From positions 1-57,290 of the forward strand of contig JAPLES010000004.1 of assembly GCA_026391075.1 (NCBI GenBank): DNA of 57,290 bases, in the 5' to 3' direction. The position numbers and the translations under genes are program-made. The notes below the pieces were generated by a model. It had not been told where the DNA came from, did not search any database, and was given only the letters and a program-made list of their open reading frames with translations. This document shows positions 7,655 to 15,745 of the stretch, piece after piece. The stretch is from Bacteroidota bacterium. GTDB taxonomy: Bacteria > Bacteroidota > Bacteroidia > Chitinophagales > LD1. Positions within the stretch are counted from its first letter, which is position 1. Each line of letters starts with the position of its first letter.

Positions 7655-9001
7655 ATGGACCATCCCGTCAGTTTGCAAATATTTCTTCAGTCGCTAATCA
7701 ACGCGCCTACTACTTCTGTATTTGTTGCCAACTGCATTATTCTTTTTTTAATTGTTTGTTCGGCAATCATGTCTGCCAGTGAAATTGCTTACTTCTCGTT
7801 AAGCAATGTTGAAGTAGATGCACTGCGCGAAAGCGAAGATGCGGCTGACAATCGCGTTGGAAAATTATTAGACAAGCCGCGGTATCTTCTCTCTACAATT
7901 CTCATCACGAACAATCTGGTGAACATTGGTGTGGTGGTTACATCATACTATGTAACAAAGCGCATGTTCAACTTTCACGATGTACAGTTGGGCAGTTTTG
8001 TTTTGCCTGCTTTTGTGATTGAATTTTTATGGAACATTATAGTCGTTACTTTTTTCCTTGTACTTTTTGGCGAAGCCACTCCTAAAGTTTATGCCACGCA
8101 CAACAAACTGAAAATAGCGCGCGCCATGAGTGGCGTGCTGAACCTGATGATAAAATTTATGCAGCCGGTAAATTTTGTATTGGTAGGCGGAACTCAGTTC
8201 ATTGAAAAAAGATTGAAGCGCCACAATGCCGAAATTGATATTGAAGAAATAAACAAGGCAATTGAAATTACGGTAGAAAAAAAGGAATCGAAACAGGATG
8301 CAAAGTTGTTGAAGGGAATCGTGCACTTCGGAAATATTACCGTGAAGCAGGTGATGCGTCCGCGCAGCGAAGTAATTTCAATTGATTACGATTTCAATTT
8401 TACTGAGCTTATGAGTTTTGTAAAGGAGAATGGCTATTCGCGCTATCCTGTTTTTAAAGACAATCGTGATAACGTGGTAGGTGTGCTCAACATAAAAGAT
8501 TTGATAGAGCATTTAAATCAGGATGAAAAATTCGGTTGGCAGAGCATGGTGCGCGAACCTTTCTTTGTTCCGGAAACAAAAAAGATTGACGACCTGCTGC
8601 GCGAAATTCAGCAGAACAGAAAACACTTAGCCGTGGTAGTAGATGAATTTGGTGGCACCTGCGGCATTATTACGCTCGAAGATATTGTGGAAGAAGTAGT
8701 AGGCGACATCACCGATGAATTTGACGAAGCGGTTGATTCGGGTTTCAAAAAAATTGACGACAAAAACTTTTTGTTTGACGGCAACACACCATTGAATGAC
8801 GTTTGCCGTTTAATAGAAATTGAAATTGATTTCTTTGATACGGTGAGAGGAGAATCGGAAACACTTGCGGGCTTGCTACTTGAACGCGTAGGTAGAATTC
8901 CGAAAAACGGAGAGGAAATAAAATTGCTCAACTATAAGTTCACCATTATATCAGTGCTGAATAACCGGATTGAAAAAGTGAGAATTACCAATGAGAGTTA
9001 G
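7655..9001 (+). CDS. gldE: Gliding motility-associated CNNM/CorC-like membrane protein GldE
   Basis: This 448-residue protein has a DUF21 (CNNM) transmembrane domain at about 20-200, with SASEIAYFSLSNVEVDALRE and LFGEATPKVYATHNKLKIAR. A CBS-domain pair follows at about 220-345 (VMRPRSEVISI; VVVDEFGGTCGIITLEDIVE), then a CorC_HlyC ion-transporter-associated domain to the end. CNNM/CorC proteins are linked to Mg2+ or Co2+ handling. In Flavobacterium the gldE paralogue is adjacent to gldD and supports gliding and T9SS function, and the same arrangement here is what makes GldE the best name. The 3' end overlaps gldD by 11 bp, implying translational coupling. Confidence 0.85.
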   Translation: MDHPVSLQIFLQSLINAPTTSVFVANCIILFLIVCSAIMSASEIAYFSLSNVEVDALRESEDAADNRVGKLLDKPRYLLSTILITNNLVNIGVVVTSYYVTKRMFNFHDVQLGSFVLPAFVIEFLWNIIVVTFFLVLFGEATPKVYATHNKLKIARAMSGVLNLMIKFMQPVNFVLVGGTQFIEKRLKRHNAEIDIEEINKAIEITVEKKESKQDAKLLKGIVHFGNITVKQVMRPRSEVISIDYDFNFTELMSFVKENGYSRYPVFKDNRDNVVGVLNIKDLIEHLNQDEKFGWQSMVREPFFVPETKKIDDLLREIQQNRKHLAVVVDEFGGTCGIITLEDIVEEVVGDITDEFDEAVDSGFKKIDDKNFLFDGNTPLNDVCRLIEIEIDFFDTVRGESETLAGLLLERVGRIPKNGEEIKLLNYKFTIISVLNNRIEKVRITNES

Positions 9002-9680
9002 AAGTCCGAAGTCCGAAGTCCGAAGTTGGAAAACTGATTTCGGGCTTTTGCATTTGCCATTTTCGAATTTTCGAATTTTCGAATTTTCGAATTTGCCTTT
9101 GTCTATCGTCTATTGTCTGTTGTCTATTGTCTTGTCTTCCTGCCATGGCGATTATGTTCCCAAACAAAAAGCCTATCCGCGAGTGATTTTTCCGGAGAGA
9201 AAATATGAATTGTATGACCCGAAGGAATGTCCGTTTAAATTTGAGAAACCGGTTTACACCGTTGTAAGTCGAGACACTACTTATTTCAGTCAGCGATTGC
9301 GCGATGACCAATGCTGGCTCAACGTTTATTTTCCTTCGCTTAATGGAGTTGTCAATCTTACTTACAAAGACATAAACGATAGCATGAGTTTGGAGCGTCT
9401 TGTTGAAGACGCGCATAAACTTGCGTTCAAGCACACCAAAAAAGCAAACTACATTGATGAAATAAGAATTCCCAACGAGCATGGCGTGGGCGGAATTCTC
9501 TATGATCTAGGCGGAGATGCGGCAAGTAACGTTCAGTTTTTTTTAACCGACAGCAACAAACATTTTATTCGCGGGGCGCTTTATTTTTACAACCAACCCA
9601 ATGCCGACAGCATGGCTCCTGTTCTTGATTTTGTAAAGGCAGATATGCGGCAGATGCTGAAGACCTTTGAGTGGAAATAA
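8991..9680 (+). CDS. gldD: Gliding motility lipoprotein GldD
   Basis: GldD is an outer-envelope lipoprotein needed for gliding and type IX secretion. The mature part has the GldD-like stretches YVPKQKAYPRVIFPERKYEL, CPFKFEKPVYTVV, CWLNVYFPSLNGVVNLTYKD and GVGGILYDLGGDAASNVQFF. A lipobox, IVLSSC, gives Cys51 as the lipidated residue. The start is odd. The ATG at 8991 overlaps the gldE stop, but the first ~45 residues are translated from tandem short repeats (TCCGAAG, TTTTCGAA and GTCTATT units), giving an unusually long leader. A TTG at codon 35 would give a normal-length signal peptide, so the repeats may be partly untranslated. The family call is firm, the start is not. Confidence 0.85.
   Translation: MRVRSPKSEVRSWKTDFGLLHLPFSNFRIFEFSNLPLSIVYCLLSIVLSSCHGDYVPKQKAYPRVIFPERKYELYDPKECPFKFEKPVYTVVSRDTTYFSQRLRDDQCWLNVYFPSLNGVVNLTYKDINDSMSLERLVEDAHKLAFKHTKKANYIDEIRIPNEHGVGGILYDLGGDAASNVQFFLTDSNKHFIRGALYFYNQPNADSMAPVLDFVKADMRQMLKTFEWK
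9001..9140. repeat. Three blocks of short degenerate repeats at the gldD 5' end
   Basis: Positions 9001-9025 hold a tandem of TCCGAAG units, 9061-9094 hold four copies of TTTTCGAA-type units, and 9098-9140 hold variants of TTGTCTAT. They cover the overlap of gldE and gldD and the presumed signal-peptide codons. The reverse strand of the first block reads as TSDFGLRTSN, a translation typical of this repeat family. Confidence 0.8.
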
Positions 9681-9720
9681 TTCATTCGGAATTCTTCAAT
9701 TCTCAATTCGTCTCATTTCA

Positions 9721-9732
9721 TATATTCGCACC
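9721..9732 (+). promoter_or_regulatory. Promoter-like motif upstream of carB
   Basis: TATATTCGCACC resembles the TAnnTTTG -7 element with one mismatch and is identical to a 12-mer upstream of rimP (35939-35950). No convincing TTG lies at the right distance here, so the call is weaker than at rimP. Leader to the carB ATG: about 55 nt. Confidence 0.35.
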
Positions 9733-9787
9733 CCGACCGCAAGGCACACTTGCATTTCAATATCACTTCTAAAATTTCTTACAGCGT

Positions 9788-12646
9788 ATGCCAAAGAACG
9801 CCTCGATTAAGCACACCCTCATCATCGGCTCGGGACCTATTGTTATTGGACAAGCTTGTGAGTTTGATTACTCCGGTTCGCAAGCAGCACGCTCACTTCG
9901 CGAAGAAGGAATTGAAGTAACGCTGCTCAATTCGAATCCTGCAACTATCATGACCGACCCTGTGGTGGCTGATAATGTTTACTTGGAACCAATCACAATT
10001 GAGAGCATCATCAAAATTTTGGATGAGCAAAAAACGCGCGGACATGTAATTGATTCGGTGTTGCCGACTATGGGCGGACAAACCGCACTCAACCTTTGTA
10101 TGGAAGCATACGAGTTGGGGCTTTGGGAAAAATATAATGTAGCAGTGCTTGGTGCCGATTTTAAAGCGATTGAAAAAACCGAAGACCGCGAACTATACCG
10201 CAAGTGGATGATTGAATTAGGCATTGGAGTTTCTCCGGGTATTACCTGCAACTCTGTATTAGAAGGAAAAGAAGCTGCACAGAAAACGGGTTTTCCATTG
10301 GTGATTCGTCCTTCATTTACATTGGGTGGTTCCGGTGGCTCTTTTGTTCATACCAAAGAGGAGTTTGATGAAAAGCTACAACGCGGATTGGCGGCCTCGC
10401 CTACGCATGAGGTTCTTGTAGAGAAAGCTGTGTTGGGTTGGAAGGAGTTTGAGTTGGAAGTAATGAAAGATATGGCGGGCAACTTTGTGGTGATATGCAC
10501 CGTAGAGAATTTCGACCCAATGGGAATTCACACGGGTGATTCAATCACTGTGGCACCTGCAATGACTTTAAGCGATACAGCTTACCAACGTATGCGCGAT
10601 TATGCGAAGAGAATGATTTGCGATTTGCCGGGCTTTGCCGGTGGATGCAATATTCAGTTTGCTATTGACCCAGTTACCGAAGACATTATTTCTATTGAAA
10701 TGAATCCGCGCGTGTCGCGTTCTTCGGCACTTGCAAGTAAGGCAACCGGTTACCCGATTGCGAAAATTGCTGCGAAGTTGGCTATTGGTTACAATTTAGA
10801 TGAACTAAAAAATCAAATCACTAAAACTACTTCGGCATTTTTTGAACCGGCATTAGATTATGTGATTGTAAAAATACCGCGCTGGAACTTCGACAAGTTT
10901 GCGGGATGCGATGATACACTCGGCTTGCAAATGAAAGCTGTGGGTGAAGTGATGGCGATAGGCCGAAGTTTTCAGGAAGCATTGCAGAAAGCATGTCAAT
11001 CGTTAGAGAATAACAGAATTGGTTTAGGTGCCGATGGCAAACAATGGGTGAGTGCCAACGATATGCTGGAAGGAATTAAACATGCATCGTGGGATAGAAT
11101 TTTCAGAATTTATGACGCGCTGAAACTTGGTGTGCCGATGAAAACATTGCAAGATGTTACACGCATTGACCCTTGGTTCCTAAATCAAATTGTTGAATTA
11201 GTTGACACCGAAAAATCACTTCGCAAAAAAACGTTGAAGGATATTGGTGTAGATGAAATGTTCGACTTAAAGCAGAAAGGATATTCCGATTTGCAGTTAG
11301 CGCATTTGCTGAATGCTACGGAAGATGAAGTTTACTACTACCGCACTCAAGAGTTAGATGTAAAAAGAATCTACAAACTCGTTGATACCTGCGCGGCAGA
11401 GTTTGAAGCGTTAACTCCTTACTATTATTCTTCTTTCGAAAAAAATTCTGCAACAAGCACTGCACTCGAAACTAACGAGAGTAAAGTTTCAGCAAAGAAA
11501 AAAGTGATTGTTCTCGGTTCAGGTCCCAACCGCATTGGTCAGGGAATTGAGTTTGATTATTGCTGTGTGCATGGTGTGTTGGCTATAAAAGAAGCAGGCT
11601 ATGAAGCTATCATGATGAATTGCAATCCCGAAACTGTTTCTACCGACCCCGATATTGCCGACAAACTTTATTTCGAACCGGTGTTCTGGGAACATTTACG
11701 TGAATTGATTGAGCATGAAAAGCCGGAAGGAGTTGTTGTGCAGCTTGGCGGACAAACCGCTTTGAAGCTTTCGAAAAATTTGCAAGAGAACGGAATTAAA
11801 ATTATCGGTTCGAGTTATGATGCCATGGATATTGCCGAAGACCGCGAGCGTTTCAGCGATATGCTGAAGAGTCTCGACATTCCTTATCCTCCTTATGCCG
11901 CTGCTAAGAATGCCGAGGAAGCTTTGGAAGCGGCACACAAAGTTGGTTATCCTGTTCTCGTTCGTCCGAGTTATGTGTTGGGCGGACAGCGGATGCGTAT
12001 CGTCATCAACGATGAAGAGTTGACTGATGCGGTGTTGAAGATTCTGAAATTCTTCCCTGATAATAATATTCTGATTGACCATTTCCTCGAACGCGCGGAA
12101 GAGGCGGAGATAGATGCTATTTATGATGGCGAGCAAGTGGAGATTATGGGTGTGATGGAACACATTGAGCCTGCCGGTATTCATAGTGGCGACAGCAACG
12201 CGATGTTGCCGCCTTACAACCTCAGCGAAAATGTGCAGCACCAGATGCGCGATTACACGCGCAGAATTGCAAAGGCCCTGGAAATTCGCGGGCTGATAAA
12301 TATTCAGTTCGCTATTAAGAATGATACCGTGTATGTAATTGAAGCAAACCCGCGCGCCAGCCGCACCACGCCATTTATTTGCAAAGCTTATGGTATTCCA
12401 TATTTGAACTACGCTACCAAAATTATGTTGGGCACTAACAAGATTAAGGACTTCACTTACTTTAAACGCTTGGTTGGTTTTGCTATTAAAGAGCCGGTGT
12501 TCAGCTTTGATAAATTCCCTGGTGTAAGCCGCGAGCTGGGACCCGAAATGAAAAGCACCGGTGAAGCCATACGCTTTATCAAAGATTTGTGGGACCCTTA
12601 CTTTAGAGATTTGGTGAAGAAGAAGAGTATGTTCTTGTCGAGGTAA
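9788..12646 (+). CDS. carB: Carbamoyl-phosphate synthase large subunit, short form
   Basis: CarB makes carbamoyl phosphate from bicarbonate, ATP and glutamine-derived ammonia for pyrimidine and arginine synthesis. Both ATP-grasp halves are present: the N-half begins [20 protein letters not shown] and the C-half [29 protein letters not shown] and LGGQTALKL mark equivalent strands, and [20 protein letters not shown] and [20 protein letters not shown] are the matching Mg/ATP loops. The protein stops at residue 952 with [12 protein letters not shown]. The ~120-residue MGS-like regulatory domain (UMP/ornithine site) of the ~1070-residue enzyme is missing. To my knowledge this is usual in Bacteroidota. 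carA is not in the window. A second, diverged copy of the last 13 codons lies 557 bp downstream. Confidence 0.95.
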   Translation: MPKNASIKHTLIIGSGPIVIGQACEFDYSGSQAARSLREEGIEVTLLNSNPATIMTDPVVADNVYLEPITIESIIKILDEQKTRGHVIDSVLPTMGGQTALNLCMEAYELGLWEKYNVAVLGADFKAIEKTEDRELYRKWMIELGIGVSPGITCNSVLEGKEAAQKTGFPLVIRPSFTLGGSGGSFVHTKEEFDEKLQRGLAASPTHEVLVEKAVLGWKEFELEVMKDMAGNFVVICTVENFDPMGIHTGDSITVAPAMTLSDTAYQRMRDYAKRMICDLPGFAGGCNIQFAIDPVTEDIISIEMNPRVSRSSALASKATGYPIAKIAAKLAIGYNLDELKNQITKTTSAFFEPALDYVIVKIPRWNFDKFAGCDDTLGLQMKAVGEVMAIGRSFQEALQKACQSLENNRIGLGADGKQWVSANDMLEGIKHASWDRIFRIYDALKLGVPMKTLQDVTRIDPWFLNQIVELVDTEKSLRKKTLKDIGVDEMFDLKQKGYSDLQLAHLLNATEDEVYYYRTQELDVKRIYKLVDTCAAEFEALTPYYYSSFEKNSATSTALETNESKVSAKKKVIVLGSGPNRIGQGIEFDYCCVHGVLAIKEAGYEAIMMNCNPETVSTDPDIADKLYFEPVFWEHLRELIEHEKPEGVVVQLGGQTALKLSKNLQENGIKIIGSSYDAMDIAEDRERFSDMLKSLDIPYPPYAAAKNAEEALEAAHKVGYPVLVRPSYVLGGQRMRIVINDEELTDAVLKILKFFPDNNILIDHFLERAEEAEIDAIYDGEQVEIMGVMEHIEPAGIHSGDSNAMLPPYNLSENVQHQMRDYTRRIAKALEIRGLINIQFAIKNDTVYVIEANPRASRTTPFICKAYGIPYLNYATKIMLGTNKIKDFTYFKRLVGFAIKEPVFSFDKFPGVSRELGPEMKSTGEAIRFIKDLWDPYFRDLVKKKSMFLSR

Positions 12647-12677
12647 AATTTTATCTTTGAATTAAAAGGTATAGAAT

Positions 12678-12842
12678 ATGACGATGCGCATAACCAAACG
12701 AATGACAAGGGAAGAGTTGAACAAAACTCTCAGCGAATTGAAGGTTCGCAAGGTGTTGCACGCCAAGAAATTTTGCGGTACTGTTAAGTGGAAAGAAGAT
12801 GGTTTAAAATTCCAACAGCAGCAACGCAATGAATGGAATTAG
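12678..12842 (+). CDS. Short antitoxin-like protein upstream of a PIN toxin
   Basis: A 54-residue reading frame starts at ATG 12678 (MTMRITKRMTREELNKTLSE) and ends with the TAG at 12840-12842. It overlaps the start of the PIN-domain gene by 14 bp, the usual layout of vapBC-type operons. The protein is strongly basic at first and ends KWKEDGLKFQQQQRNEWN. This looks like the C-terminal toxin-binding tail (FCG..K...D.L..Q...R.EW) that I associate with small Bacteroidota antitoxins encoded before PIN toxins. No AbrB or ribbon-helix-helix fold can be assigned by eye. Function is inferred from size, charge, overlap and neighbour. Confidence 0.7.
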   Translation: MTMRITKRMTREELNKTLSELKVRKVLHAKKFCGTVKWKEDGLKFQQQQRNEWN

Positions 12843-13200
12843 CATAATTGCAGATACCAATGTTGTTGTTTATCTGCTTAGCGGCAGCGCCCGCATTGCT
12901 GAATTGCTTGACGGAAAAGAAGTTTACCTTTCTTTTATTACAGAATTAGAACTCTTTGGTAAGCGCAACCTCACCGCTCCTGAAAAAAGGAAAATTCAAT
13001 CTTTCCTCGACCAGTGTATCATCATTGATATCAATGCTTCGCTTAAATCAACGGTAATTGAGTTGCGCGAAAAGTATAAACTGAAATTACCCGATGCCAT
13101 TGTAGCTGCTACTGCTATTGAATACAACCTTCCTTTATTTACAGCCGATAAACAGTTTGCCAATGTGCAGGAGTTGAAGTCGTTTATTATTGAGGTGTAA
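12829..13200 (+). CDS. PIN-domain ribonuclease toxin, VapC-like
   Basis: This 123-residue PIN domain has IIADTNVVVYLL at the N-terminus (first acidic residue Asp9), an acidic ITELELFGK segment near residues 38-46, LPDAIVAATAIEYNLPLFTA around 90-110 with the third acidic residue, and TADKQF with the fourth. PIN toxins cleave tRNA or rRNA and are neutralised by a cognate antitoxin; the overlapping 54-residue gene just upstream is the candidate. The pair lies between the carB stop and a second copy of the carB 3' end, so it appears to have arrived as a cassette. The RNA target is unknown. Confidence 0.85.
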   Translation: MNGISIIADTNVVVYLLSGSARIAELLDGKEVYLSFITELELFGKRNLTAPEKRKIQSFLDQCIIIDINASLKSTVIELREKYKLKLPDAIVAATAIEYNLPLFTADKQFANVQELKSFIIEV

Positions 13201-13202
13201 GC

Positions 13203-13241
13203 GATTTGGTGAAGAGGAAAAGTATATTTTTGAGCAGATAG
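13203..13241 (+). pseudogene. Diverged duplicate of the carB 3' end
   Basis: These 39 bases read D-L-V-K-R-K-S-I-F-L-S-R-stop in one frame, against [12 protein letters not shown]-stop at the real carB end (12608-12646). Thirty of 39 bases match by my count, and nearly all differences are synonymous or conservative, so this is a relic of a functional carB allele rather than a chance repeat. It starts 2 bp after the toxin stop codon. Confidence 0.8.
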
Positions 13242-13267
13242 AAGTTACAAAATCCAAGTCCAACTAA

Positions 13268-13489
13268 ATGTTTCCTTTAAATAAAGCGCAGATATTTTTT
13301 GTAGCCGTCTTTTGCGCACTGGTGGCAGTGGTTTGTTTTATTCTTTCTCTTATTCTTCCGCATACTGTTATATTCTCGTTTAAATTCTACCATTGGAGAG
13401 TAGTTTTTATAGGATGCTTTGGCACGTATGCCTTTGCATTTTTATTGCGCCATTTCATTACTAAAGAAAAATGGGAATGGCCGTTCTAA
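13268..13489 (+). CDS. Small two-helix membrane protein, function unknown
   Basis: The 73-residue frame has two strongly hydrophobic segments (about 8-30, IFFVAVFCALVAVVCFILSL, and about 43-62, WRVVFIGCFGTYAFAFLLRH) and a charged end, KEKWEWPF. I recognise no family. It follows the carB relic by 26 bp and lies before the TMEM175-type gene. Codon use does not stand out from its neighbours. Its reality rests on the coherent two-helix topology and a plain ATG start. Confidence 0.55.
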   Translation: MFPLNKAQIFFVAVFCALVAVVCFILSLILPHTVIFSFKFYHWRVVFIGCFGTYAFAFLLRHFITKEKWEWPF

Positions 13490-13494
13490 AAGAT

Positions 13495-13512
13495 TAAGAC
13501 TTCCGAAGTTTT
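13495..13512 (+). repeat. Copy of an 18-bp repeat also found beyond the TMEM175-type gene
   Basis: TAAGACTTCCGAAGTTTT here recurs exactly at 14199-14216. The two copies flank the TMEM175-type gene in direct orientation. Confidence 0.75.
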
Positions 13513-13534
13513 ATAATCTCCTCACCACCCAACC

Positions 13535-14176
13535 CTAACCCGCTTCCTCCTCATGCTTTACCCGCAGCGAGTTAGTCAGCACAAAAGGCGCGAGGTTATA
13601 CAGCAGAAACAGTACGTAGGCAATTTTAGGATTGTAAAAAGCCGATGCTTCTACTGCGCATATAAAGAGAAACATCACCGGTACAATTTTCTTCAGTTTT
13701 AAAATCTCTACCATATCGGCTTTGGGGTGAAACAACTGTTCGTTTACACAATGCCTTACAAAGAAATACGCGTTCACAATCATCAGCTGCATCACTACTC
13801 CAAATACCACATAGGAATAAGCATTGTCGGGATAAGAGCCAATCATGTTGCAGCAAAACGGCATGAGCGAAATAAAAATGAGGTAGCCCACTAAATAGCC
13901 CAGCGTGTTATACTTTACCCGCACCATGGTTTGTTGTATGCGCACACTGCTTATCCAGTTGCCGCCTACCAACACTACGCTCAGCAAAAACGCCCAGAAC
14001 TTAGGCGACATATGCTGCAATTGCATGCCCATCATATCTATGCTTGCGGTGTTTTCAAACTCGGGCAGTTTTATTTCCAATACCATCAGAGTTAGAGCAA
14101 TGGCGTATACGGCATCGTTAAACATAATGGCGCGCTCCAGCAGTTTGCGTTCGTCCTTGTGGGTTTCTGTTTCCAT
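13535..14176 (-). CDS. TMEM175-family (DUF1211) potassium channel-like protein
   Basis: This 213-residue membrane protein has about six hydrophobic segments. The first carries the TMEM175 signature R-x3-F-[SN]-D: Arg15 and then FNDAVYAIALTLMVLEIKLP, where the usual FSD is FND. Bacterial members have one six-helix repeat and form tetrameric K+-conducting channels gated by hydrophobic residues on helix 1, without a TVGYG filter. Length and single repeat fit. The C-terminus is polar (RVKHEEEAG). The gene is flanked by an exact 18-bp direct repeat and stands alone on the minus strand between the small membrane protein and the GNAT gene. Channel activity is inferred from the family. Confidence 0.82.
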   Translation of the reverse strand: METETHKDERKLLERAIMFNDAVYAIALTLMVLEIKLPEFENTASIDMMGMQLQHMSPKFWAFLLSVVLVGGNWISSVRIQQTMVRVKYNTLGYLVGYLIFISLMPFCCNMIGSYPDNAYSYVVFGVVMQLMIVNAYFFVRHCVNEQLFHPKADMVEILKLKKIVPVMFLFICAVEASAFYNPKIAYVLFLLYNLAPFVLTNSLRVKHEEEAG

Positions 14177-14198
14177 GCGGTAAAAGAAACTAATAAGC

Positions 14199-14233
14199 TA
14201 AGACTTCCGAAGTTTTTAAAACTTTGGAAGTCT
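14199..14233. repeat. Inverted repeat, AGACTTCCGAAG family
   Basis: Arms 14201-14216 and 14218-14233 pair with one mismatch. The left arm with its two flanking bases equals the 18-mer at 13495-13512. It lies between the GNAT 3' end and the TMEM175-type 5' end and could end GNAT transcription, but there is no long T-run. Confidence 0.7.
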
Positions 14234-14241
14234 GTCTACCA

Positions 14242-14826
14242 TCAATTTCTCTTCATCACCCAACTCTTCAACCCACTGCTCTTCACTATTGTTTCATAAA
14301 TTATTTCAAAACCGAGTTTTTGATAGATGGTTACATTTTTAGAGTCATCGGTTTTTAGCCAAAATTCGTTCATGCCTTGCGCGCGCATATCGGTAATGGC
14401 TTGGTCAATCAGTTGTCGGCTGTAGCCTTTGCCACGTGCAGAAACATTTATGCCCACACACCAGATGTAACCAAAATTTCCATTCGCATTTTTTGCAATC
14501 CATCCTTCGGGCACAGCATCATGATTCATTAAACGCAAAGTTGCTTTTGCTCCCAGCTTAAAAGGTATAGTCCACATGCCCGAATTTATTTCGCGCAATA
14601 AACCGAGTGGAAAATTTTTTCCGTTCAACCAAATAAGTGCTCCCTGTTTATCTTCAGAAAGAATTACTCCTCCATACAAAGCGGCTGCTTTGGAACAACT
14701 AGTATGCAAATCAAGTAATGCTTTTGCGCGCTGCTCTTCGCTTCTTCCTTCAAAAGCATATTGCATTAATGGATAGTGCAAAAAAGCATCGGCCAATATT
14801 TTTCCTGCCTGTTGGTATGGGTGCAT
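14242..14826 (-). CDS. GNAT-family N-acetyltransferase
   Basis: This 194-residue protein has a GNAT core in its C-terminal half. FGYIWCVGINVSARGKGYSR contains the acetyl-CoA pyrophosphate loop R-G-K-G-Y-S at about 132-137. The following helix is QLIDQAITDMRAQGMNEFWL and the late segment is NVTIYQKLGFEIIYE. The N-terminal half (AFLHYPLMQYAFEGRSEEQR) resembles members with a longer N-terminal substrate lid. The substrate cannot be inferred. It is divergent from the fatty acid hydroxylase gene with a 76 bp gap. Confidence 0.82.
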   Translation of the reverse strand: MHPYQQAGKILADAFLHYPLMQYAFEGRSEEQRAKALLDLHTSCSKAAALYGGVILSEDKQGALIWLNGKNFPLGLLREINSGMWTIPFKLGAKATLRLMNHDAVPEGWIAKNANGNFGYIWCVGINVSARGKGYSRQLIDQAITDMRAQGMNEFWLKTDDSKNVTIYQKLGFEIIYETIVKSSGLKSWVMKRN

Positions 14827-14902
14827 GAAAATGTTTTGTAAAATTTGTTGAACGAAAATAGTAATGGTGAAAAGACTTTAGTTTCTATTTTGTATTCCAA
14901 TT

Positions 14903-15742
14903 ATGACACACGAAGTTTTTGGTATCGATCATTTTGATGAAAAAGCGGTAGTTGCTTTTCTGCTCCTTTTCGGCATGGCTGAAGCCTTGCTTGGAGCTTA
15001 CAAAAATTCCAGGCGCACACGGCACGATTACATGACCGAGCTGGTTAGTTTTCCGCAGCTTACTGTTTTAATTCAGCCCGGCATTTTGCTCTTCGTTATT
15101 TTTATGGGTAGAAAACTGTTTCCTGAAATGGAAGAACAATTTGCTTCGGTGGCTTATGGTTTTCAGTTTCTCATTTTTATTTTGATTGAAGATTTGCCGC
15201 AGTATTGGTGGCATCGTCTCGCACATCATTCACCCTTGCTCTGGAAATTTCATGTGGCGCATCATGCATCGCCCGCTATGGGTGTAGGCGTGGTGTTTCG
15301 AAACGCTTTCCTTTATTATTTACTGATGCCTAACATTTGGTTTGCCAGCATTGCAGTGTTTCTCGGTTTCGGCAAAGTGTATCTAGTTTACACGGTGCTC
15401 AAGCTGCTCATAATTATTGGCTCGCACAGTGAGTTACGCTGGGATAGTTTTCTGTATCGCTACAAAATTCTTTCACCGCTGGCGTGGTTGGTGGAGCATA
15501 CTATTTCTACTCCCGCCACTCATTTTGCGCATCACGGCATTTCAAACGATGATGGCATAAGCAATAACAACGGCAATTTCGGAAACATGCTTTTTATTTG
15601 GGACCAAATTTTCGGCACTGCAAAATTTACAAGAAAGTATCCGACAGAATTCGGAATTGAAAACGACCCGAAGGATGCCTGGTATGTGCAACTGTATTAT
15701 CCGCTTTTGAAATCGAAGAAGAAGGATAGTGCGTTGAAATAA
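14903..15742 (+). CDS. Sterol desaturase/fatty acid hydroxylase family membrane protein
   Basis: This 279-residue integral membrane protein carries the histidine boxes of the di-iron fatty acid hydroxylase superfamily: HRLAHH (about 105-110), HVAHH (about 118-122) and HFAHHG (about 207-212). Several hydrophobic segments precede and separate them. Such enzymes hydroxylate or desaturate lipid carbon chains at the membrane; the substrate here is unknown. It ends 3 bp before the stop codon of the convergent helicase, so the two transcripts must overlap. A second, broken family member is at 28138-28924. Confidence 0.87.
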   Translation: MTHEVFGIDHFDEKAVVAFLLLFGMAEALLGAYKNSRRTRHDYMTELVSFPQLTVLIQPGILLFVIFMGRKLFPEMEEQFASVAYGFQFLIFILIEDLPQYWWHRLAHHSPLLWKFHVAHHASPAMGVGVVFRNAFLYYLLMPNIWFASIAVFLGFGKVYLVYTVLKLLIIIGSHSELRWDSFLYRYKILSPLAWLVEHTISTPATHFAHHGISNDDGISNNNGNFGNMLFIWDQIFGTAKFTRKYPTEFGIENDPKDAWYVQLYYPLLKSKKKDSALK

Positions 15743-15745
15743 GTT

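Noticed and set aside
9788-12646. CarB ending at 952 residues as a truncation caused by the toxin-antitoxin insertion
   Set aside because: The downstream relic ends at the same residue with its own stop, so the short form existed before the insertion; short CarB is also usual in this phylum to my knowledge.
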